Assembly: GCA_963921195.1 (NCBI GenBank)
Contig: OY992537.1
Location: 63,538,400 to 63,602,399 of the forward strand
Length of the DNA stretch: 64,000 bases
Source of the DNA: Pegoplata infirma
Taxonomy: Eukaryota > Arthropoda > Insecta > Diptera > Anthomyiidae
Direction: 5' to 3'
A program made the position numbers and the translations under genes. The notes under the pieces were generated by a model, which worked only from the letters and a program-made list of their open reading frames with translations, was not told the DNA's origin and ran no database searches. Positions 57,090-64,000 of the stretch are shown piece by piece (positions within the stretch are counted from its first letter, which is position 1; every line of letters starts with the position of its first letter).

Positions 57090-60000
57090 CAGTGTTGGCT
57101 ACCGTTACCCTTTCAATACCGTTACCGATTAAAAACCCTTTAATATTGACTACCGTTACCGTTACCAATACCGAAATAAAAAACTTTAAATACCGTTACC
57201 GATAAAAACCCATTACCTTTACTCGGATTTTTACCGGTATTATAACGGTTTTGTTTCGGTTGTCTGAATATTACTTATTTTAAATTTTTTTGCAGATAAA
57301 AAACAAAGTAAAATATTGTAAATGTACGTAAAATAAAACAACATATTTTTGTTCATTGCAAATTGTATTATTTGGACAAAAACAACGAGGAAATCAGTCC
57401 ATCCAATGATCACATTCACAATTAACTAAATTTAGACAAAGAATATGTCAAAATCGGCACAACCAATGATCACATTTCCATTTCACTAAAAATGTTCCGA
57501 AGAGAAAAGTGAGTGCCACGTAATGTAAACATTCTTATGTGGAAAGATAAATCATAGAGTAAAGAATATATCAGAGATTTTGATAGGCCCCAAAACAATA
57601 TGTCACTTTATATAAATTGGTTCTCTTAATGTTTAAGAGAGTTTTTACATGCAATAGCATAGGCAACACTAAGAGAACCAACTTTTTAAGAGAGGAAATT
57701 AAATGGTAGCCAACCAACCTGATACCCACTGAGATAAATGAAGAGACAAGCATGAATTGAGCCAAATCGCTAGTGTTGCTGGCGGTGTCTCTCCACGCAG
57801 GTAAGCGTTGAGAGGTGGTTCTTTGGAGTTAAATACATAAAGAGCCCAAGTCGTACACTCGGAGAAAAAACTGTGTCGAAAAATCAATAAAACATATTTC
57901 AGTTTGAATTAGAAAACCTTAACCAGATTTTTCTGCTAAAATGGATACACTCAAAAAAATAACTTAGTCAAAATATTAGTAAAAGTTGTTGTAATTTACT
58001 TCAACCAAACTTTAGCAAAAAAAATTGTAAAAATTTAACTTTTAAAGTTTTTTTTTGGCAATTTACTATTGGTAACATACAACAATTTTTTGGTACTTTT
58101 ACTATATTTTCTTGCTAGTTTTTTTTTTTTTATTTTACTATAATTTTAGCAAAAATGTTAGTATTTTCCTTAAAGAAATGGTAATACTTTTTTTTTTTTT
58201 TTTAGTTTTAAGAAAAAAAAATTGTTTAAAGTGTTCTAGTGTGAAAAAAAAATCATTGCAAATTGATGATGCTGCCAACACCATCGCAAAGTAGCCATCC
58301 ATCAACTGAATGTGCGCTGAAAAATAGGCTACACAATTTTTAGTATTTTTTTTGCTAATTTTATATGAAAATTTTTTAAAATTTGCCACCTAAATTGTTA
58401 ATAAAAAGTTGATAATTTTGAAAAAATATTTTTTAAAAATTTTAACACATAGTTAGATATCTAATCCTCAATATCCAAAAGTTTTTTTTTATTTTTTTTT
58501 AAATACATGTGAAAAAAATTAAAAATTCAAAAAAAAATTTTTAATTTTTTACATATTTTACCTGAAAATGTAAGAAATTTCTTGTGGTGACTACTACGCA
58601 ATTCTCATTTGTTCTACTTAAGCTAAAAAAAATGACGCAAAAAAAATAAAAAAAGTGAAGCGTTGTTCTTTAAATTTTTTGTTTAAAGTGTTTAAGTGAA
58701 AAAAAAAATCATTTTGGATTTTTATATTGTTGGAAGTCCAGTTACTGCAACTACAGCTGCTGAAAGAAGGCAAAAGAAGATGCTGCCACCATCAAGCCGA
58801 AGAAACCATCCAACAACTGAAGTAATAGTTTTAAAGAACGTAATACATTTAAAGAACGTGGTGCTCAAAAACAGGCAAAATTTTTTTTAGTACATTCACC
58901 AAATTTTAAATCAACTACTAATCAGAGAAAAAAAAATTACTAAATAAAACAGTTTTTTTACCAAATTACAAATTTTTTTATCTATTTCAATTTTACCAAT
59001 TTTTTATGGTAATTTTACCATATTTTTTGATAATTTTACAAGGTTGATTTTTTACAAAAATAAAATGGTATTCTTGTAATTTTACCATTTTTTTCCTAAT
59101 TTTTTGATTAGCAAAATGGTTTTGCTAATATTACCAAAATTTTTGCAACGTCCAAAACTACAGTTTTTTTTTGCTAATTTTAACAATTTTTTTTGCTAGT
59201 TTTACAATATTTTTTTTTTGAGTGTACTTTAACTAAATTCTCCATTATGTTTAAAAAATAATAGAAATTTGTCATTATTTTACTGACTCTGTTTGCTGAT
59301 TTTAAAAAAATTGTTGGTCAAATTTCAGAAGATTATTTTAAAATTTTACAAACATTTTTTGCTTTTATTTTTTAATTTTTGTCTAATTTAAACAATTAAA
59401 ACTAAAAATTGTTCAAATGTAAAAAAGTCAGCTAATTATTTTTATAATTTTACAGAAATATTTAGTTGTCCTGTTTTTGAAAAAATTTTCTGGAAAACAC
59501 ATTTTAAAAAATTTTCTTTTTTGTTAAATTGTTATATTGCTAATTTCTTGTGCTTAGTTTTTCCCACGCACTGCGGTTTATTTTTGTGGTGTATATAAAG
59601 GATTTGGCACAGCCGAATTTTTAATAAAATTCAATTTCGTTGTTCCGGCTGTTTATCTGAAATCAGCAGATTTATCTGCCGTCTTGACAGATTTTTCTAC
59701 AGATTCTACCTAGTTTATCCAGACAGCAGATTTCTCAAATGGCTAAAAATGCAATTTTTTCGCATGGCTCAAAATGAAGACGTTTTTTTGTGATTGGACA
59801 GAACATTTCATAAACACAGAAAAATCAAAAATTTATTTGTTGAATTACAATATTGCATGAAATTTTAATTAAATTCTGAGTTAATTAATAAAATAAAATT
59901 CTGCTATGTAATTATGTGTTAAAAATACACTAAATTTACTTTTTTTTGATTTTTTACGTGTCTTTTTAAAATTTTTGTGTCTTTTTAACATTTTGGGTAA

Positions 60001-60162
60001 ATTTATTTATAATACCGGTACGTACCGGTAACGATGTTTCGGTAACGGTTTGTCGTTACCGAAATAATCGAAAATACCGTTACCCTTACCGTTACCGATA
60101 TAATAAATATGTAATACCAATACCGTTACCAATACCGTTATTCGTTTCGGTAGCCAACTCTG
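57090..60162. mobile_element. hAT-like element with TACCGTTACC subterminal repeats
   Basis: TIR CAGTGTTGGCTACCG and, on the other strand, CAGAGTTGGCTACCG. Exact octamers AAATACAC lie at 57082-57089 and 60163-60170. Many (AA)TACCGTTACCG units lie inside both ends (57097-57250, 60010-60150). 3073 bp including a nested TA element. No transposase frame. Confidence 0.88.
57948..59224. mobile_element. TA-flanked element, CACTCAAAAAAAT ends, nested in the hAT
   Basis: CACTCAAAAAAATAAC at the left and TTTTTTTTTGAGTG at the right, TA on both sides (57946-57947, 59225-59226). It contains two diverged copies of a GTGAAAAAAAAATCATT...GATGCTGCCA...CCATCCA-CAACTGAA block (58240, 58697), an internal duplication. 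Confidence 0.75.
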
Positions 60163-60183
60163 AAATACACAATTACCCCCCAG

Positions 60184-61170
60184 AATTTCACGCTCGATAC
60201 ATTGATGCTAAAATTTTGTAAATCGGTCCAGTAGTTTTGAAGATATAACGATTTTAGGATTTTTTTTATTTGATAAAAATTAAAATTTCAGATTCTCTCA
60301 AGGTTTGCCACAATTTAGTTTTTTGTCAATAACTCGGGAAATATTGGCTCAATTTTGCTCGGACAACTATTCGTCCCAACTTTTTATGCTCTTTTAGAAT
60401 ATGTAATTCAAATTTTTATCGACAAACTTGGCAACGCTAGTCAGTGTGTAAGAAAAACTATGGTAAAATCGTTATAACTTCAAAACAACTGGACCGATTT
60501 AGCATCAATGTGTCAAGCGTGAATTTCTAAATAATATAGGATCTTAAAAAGTACAAAATTAAAAAAAAAAATATTTTGGCCAAAAAAAGATAAGGCTAAC
60601 TGTTTTTTTGCAAAAAAACTTTTAGATTTTTTTTTGTACTTATTAGATATCTTTTATGCAGAACTTAACGCTCGACACATTGATGCTAAAATTTTGTAAA
60701 TCCGTCCAGCAGTTTCGGAAATGTAACGATTTTAAGATTTTATTTATATAAGAAAAATTTAAATTTCAAATTCTCTCAAGTGTTGCCACAATTTAGTTTT
60801 TCGGAGACCTATACGTCCCAACTTTTTATGCTCTTTCAGAATATCTAACGCAAATTTTAAAAAGAGTTTTCCACAAACTTGGCAACTCTAGTCAGTATGT
60901 AAGAAAAAATATGGAAAATTGCATCTTTATATGTAGAATTTCACGCTCGACACATTGATGTTAAGATTTTGTAAATCCGTCCAGTAGTTTCGGAGATTTT
61001 AACGGTTTTAAGATTTTTTTATTTGAGAAAAATTAAAATTTCAGATTCTCTCTAGGGTTGGCACAATTTAATGGGAAATATTGACTATTTGACTCGGAGA
61101 CCTATACGTGCCAACTTTTTATGCTCTTTCAGAATATGTATCGCTATTAGAAATTTTAAAAAAATGGCGG
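60184..61170 (+). repeat. Three diverged tandem units of 280-470 bp
   Basis: Units starting at about 60186, 60660 and 60937 share TT(C/A)ACGCTCGA(T/C)ACATTGATG, AAATC(G/C)GTCCAG(T/C)AGTTT and CCAACTTTTTATGCTCTTT. The wording resembles mini-me cores. Non-coding. Confidence 0.7.
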
Positions 61171-61180
61171 TTGCTTCCAA

Positions 61181-61428
61181 CACTCAAAAAAACCTTGTCA
61201 AATTACTAGAAAAAGTGCCGTAATCCATTTTACCAATATTTGACAGTTTTCCTTGTTTTTTAAAAAATAATTTCGATCGTGGCAAAAAAGTTGAAAATTT
61301 ACAATTATATTGCTAAAAAGCTTGTATATTTTACCATTGTAATTTTTACTAGGAACTCTCGTAAAATAGGAGGTATCAAACAACTATTTTAATTTTTGTA
61401 ATTAATTTTACAAAAAAACTTTTTAAGT
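61181..61428. mobile_element. Small MITE, CACTCAAAAAAACC ends
   Basis: CACTCAAAAAAACCTTGTCA is mirrored imperfectly by TACAAAAAAACTTTTTAAGTG. About 248 bp. The flanks are not clear TA. Confidence 0.5.
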
Positions 61429-62175
61429 GTTCTTGATCATTTCATAAGGATTGAGACGAGCTTTCACTTAAGCTTAATTTGAGTCAAATCCAATCATTTA
61501 AACCCTTGATGTCGTTCAATCGAAATGTTTGATTTTTGAAAAACTTTTTGAAAATGTTGTTGAAAATCTTCACGCCCGGCTAAAAATTAATTGTATAAGG
61601 GCATTTATGAACACATCTGACTAAAAAATGTCTTCCACATTTACTATAAAATGTCTTCTATAGTACTAATGTAGTCATTAGTAGGCCAACCAAAAAAAAG
61701 CAAATGCTTCTTTTTTATTTCAAAAGATAAATCAATTTAGATTGGACACAAATTCTGATCACGAAAAACTAAAGAAAATAAGCAGCATTTGTTAGAGCTT
61801 TTTTTGCTTATTTTGGCAATAACTGCTTATTTTTCGTTTATTGGCTTATTTTTGCTTTTTTATCTCTTTTCAAAAGCTTTTTCAGCTTATTTTTGAATTA
61901 TTAGCTTATTTTAGCTATTTTCAAAAAAAAAAAAAATACAGGTAAACAAAAAATATTATTAAAATTTTAATTTTTCAAAAAAAATTTTAATTAAAATTTT
62001 TATTTTACCAAAACAAAAAAAAAATTCAAAAAATTTCGAGGGTTATAAAAAAAGTATTGAAAGTAAATTCAATTTAAATGACTTTTTTCTTATAAAAAAA
62101 ATATGACAATTTTAATTTTTTTTATGAAAACCCTGAAATTTTAAAGGCAATCCTATAATATAAGATGTTTTTGAT

Positions 62176-62217
62176 GAAAATCCATGAAAATCCATGAAAA
62201 TCCATGAAAATCCATCC
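62176..62217 (+). repeat. ATGAAAATCC tandem repeat
   Basis: Four to five copies of a 10-bp unit. Confidence 0.9.
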
Positions 62218-62469
62218 AGGAAAGAACTTTTTTTTCAATTTTTACTGCTTATTTTGATGTTTTTTGCGGCTTTTTTTAGGAGCTTAAAACATTGTTTTAC
62301 GTGCTTATTTTTGGTTGCCCTAGTCATTAGATTAACATTTAAAATTGACTGTAATATGATTTTATTTTAAATGAAAAAACAGTGGAATGGCTTTAAAATA
62401 AAATTTCATTTGTTTTAATTGGTTTTAAGTGAATATTCACTGGAATTTACCTACCTAATTTTTTGAGTG

Positions 62470-62645
62470 TGTACAATTTTAGATTCAAAATTATGGGGTC
62501 GGGACCCCGACAAATGTGTAGAGCTAGGTTATTCCATATTTTGTTCTTTATCATACTTTCTTTTAAAAATTTCATCCGTTTCGCTCTATCTCGCTTAGTT
62601 TTCGAGATATCGCGATTTGAATTTTAACTAAATTCTAACACTCAA
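62470..62645 (-). mobile_element. Short deletion derivative of family A
   Basis: The module TATCTCGAAAACTAAGCGAG (reverse) and the GGGGTCGGGACCCCGAC block lie between GAGTG and CACTCAAAA. It closely follows 47150-47330 in reverse. Confidence 0.5.
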
Positions 62646-62647
62646 AA

Positions 62648-62742
62648 ACTTATGTCATTAGCTGTTTGTAGTTTATTTAAGAAGTTTTACGTTTAGTCGT
62701 TTTTAAAAGAAAAAACATTTGTTTGATGTTCAGTTTTTATTA
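62648..62742 (+). mobile_element. Family D element start, cut by a CCCAGCAAAAA element
   Basis: CACTCAAAAACTTATGTCAT, GTAGTTTATTTAAGAAGTTT and ACATTTGTTTGATGTTCAG match the family D terminus. At 62742 the match stops at TA and CCCAGCAAAAACTTGG begins; the matching right end lies outside the window. Confidence 0.65.
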
Positions 62743-62949
62743 CCCAGCAAAAACTTGGTAATGACACATCATTACCATTCTAATTACTTAGTAATGACAG
62801 AAAATTACCTGTAGCATTATTTTGAAATGGAAAATAAGGACTTATTAATAATCTTAATCTATATATATAAAAGAGTAATGTGACTGACTGACTGACTGAC
62901 TGACTTATTGACTGATTCATCATCGCCCAGCCCAAACCGCTGAAGCTAG

Positions 62950-63915
62950 AGACTTGAAATTTGGACTATAGGTTCACCTCCCGGAATATAGATCCACTAA
63001 GGCTGGATTTTTGCCAGTGTTGATTCTAAAGGGGTAAAAAGGGTAAAAAACTGTACTTTTGGTACTTTTTATATCTCCTGAAATAATGGTCATAGAGACT
63101 TGAAATTTGGACTGTATGTTCACCTCCCGGAACATAGATACACTAAGGCCGGATTTTTGCCAGTGATGATTCTAAGGGGGTAAAAAGGGTAAAAAACTGT
63201 ACTTTTGGTACTTTTTATATCTCATGAAATAATGGTCATAGAGACTTGAAATTTGGACTGTATGTTCACCTCCCGGAATGTAGATCCTGTAAGGCTGGAC
63301 TTTTGCAAATGTTGATTCTAAGGGGGTAAAAGGGGTAAAAAACTGTACTTTTGGTACCTTTTATATTTTCTCAAATAATTGTCACAGAGACTTGAAATTT
63401 GGACTGTATGTTCACCTCCCGGACTATAGATTCACTAAGGCTGGATTTTCGCCAATGATGATTCTAAGGGGGTAAAAAGGGTAAAAACTGTACTTTTGGT
63501 ACCTTTTTTATTTCCTTAAATATTGGTATTAGAAACTTGAAATTTGCAATGTAGGTTTATCTCCCGAAAAAAAAATCACTAAGGCTGGGGTTTTGCCAAT
63601 GTTGATTCTACGGGGGTAAAATGGGTAAAAAAGTGTACTTTTGGTACTTTTCATATCTCCTGAAATAATAGTCATAGAGACTTGAAAATTGGACTGTATG
63701 TTCACCTCTCGGAATAAAGATCCATTTAGGATGGATTTTTTGCCAATGATGATTCTAAAGGGGTAAAAAGGGTCAAAAACTGTACTTTTGGTACCTTTTA
63801 CATTTACTTAAATAATGGTACTAGAAACTTGAAATTTGTAATGTAGGTTAACCTTCCGGAAAAAAGATTCAATAAGGCTGGGTTTTTGCCAATGTTGATT
63901 CTACGGGGGAAAAAA
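62950..63915 (+). repeat. ~146-bp tandem array (about 6.5 copies)
   Basis: The marker (G/A)ACTTGAAATTT recurs at 62951, 63097, 63243, 63389, 63534, 63679 and 63826 (spacing 145-147). Each unit has TTCACCTCCCGGAA, CACTAAGGCTGG, TTTTTGCCAATG-TGATTCTA and GGGTAAAAA-CTGTACTTTTG. It is preceded by a GACT microsatellite (62882-62905). Confidence 0.92.
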
Positions 63916-63924
63916 GGGTAAAAA

Positions 63925-64000
63925 AGTACCTTTTATAAAAAGTACCTTTTATAAAAAGTACCTTTTATAAAAAGTACCTTTTATAAAAAGTACCTTTTAT
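63925..64000 (+). repeat. 16-bp tandem array at the window end
   Basis: GTACCTTTTATAAAAA repeated about five times and running off the edge. The unit resembles the GGTACCTTTTA part of the 146-bp repeat, so it may have grown from it. Confidence 0.92.

Larger units (their letters stand above)
56859..60180. mobile_element. PIF/Harbinger-like MITE, CAG target, split by an hAT
   Basis: GGGGGTAATTGTGTAATTCG at the left is mirrored by ACACAATTACCCCC at the right, with CAG at 56856-56858 and 60181-60183. Related units at 60652 (TTATGCAGAACTT) show the uninterrupted target. The MITE's own sequence is about 56859-57089 and 60171-60180. Confidence 0.8.

Noticed and set aside
62882..62905. GACT repeat considered as CRISPR-like spacing with the 146-bp units
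   Set aside because: The repeats are long, adjacent and lack spacers; this is eukaryotic tandem repeat DNA.

Overview
The window is AT-rich eukaryotic nuclear DNA with one convincing protein-coding gene and a very dense load of mobile elements. GT-AG introns, a glutamine/histidine-rich coding tail, mini-me/DINE-like repeats (a GACGGAC microsatellite next to TATATATACTTTATGGGGTC) and relics of non-LTR retrotransposons suggest a higher fly (Brachycera, perhaps a calyptrate with a large genome). That placement is an inference; no marker gene is present.

The gene is on the + strand. Three coding exons (36354-36880, 39697-39880, 49841-50359) join in frame into a 409-residue protein of the MKRN2OS (MKRN2 opposite strand, formerly C3orf83) family. 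A splice acceptor at 36171 suggests at least one upstream non-coding exon; a weak candidate lies near 16.8-16.92 kb. The 3' UTR runs to poly(A) signals at 50996 or 51100. The protein has a Cys/His knuckle, an acidic and basic low-complexity insert, a conserved core with a DLH...HNCYTF arrangement, and a Q/H-rich tail. The core resembles the His-then-Cys order of permuted papain-like thiol hydrolases (PPPDE/DeSI, LRAT); I propose this as the main functional hypothesis.

The rest is transposons, many with boundaries readable to the base. Five elements have 8-bp target duplications (hAT-like): 24452-26387, 37599-39531 (in intron 1), 48491-49600 (in intron 2, 240 bp before exon 3), 51818-52196 and 57090-60162. 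One element (20021-22465) has the hallmarks of Transib: a CGTCG 5-bp duplication and CACACTG termini. It sits in the reverse transcriptase of a dead non-LTR element, and removing it restores that reading frame across the junction. PIF/Harbinger-like MITEs use CAG or TTA targets (30818-30956, 56859-60180, 43283-43870). TA-flanked elements include 4502-5427, 8148-8840, 9796-10730, 11735-14017, 17379-23298, 21242-22348, 29011-34992, 40492-41038, 56323-56817 and 57948-59224. Mini-me/DINE-like copies lie at 3305-4408, 15169-16173, 17719-18724, 23396-23878 and 41800-46425.

Nesting is deep. At 17379-23298 a TA element holds a mini-me copy and a non-LTR relic, the relic holds the Transib-like element, and that holds a 1.1-kb foldback. 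At 56859-60180 a CAG-flanked MITE holds a hAT that holds a TA element. The last kilobase is a tandem array with a ~146-bp period that passes into a 16-bp array at the window edge. No rRNA, functional tRNA, CRISPR or operon-like structure is seen. Other open frames are short and lie in repeats or untranslated regions.
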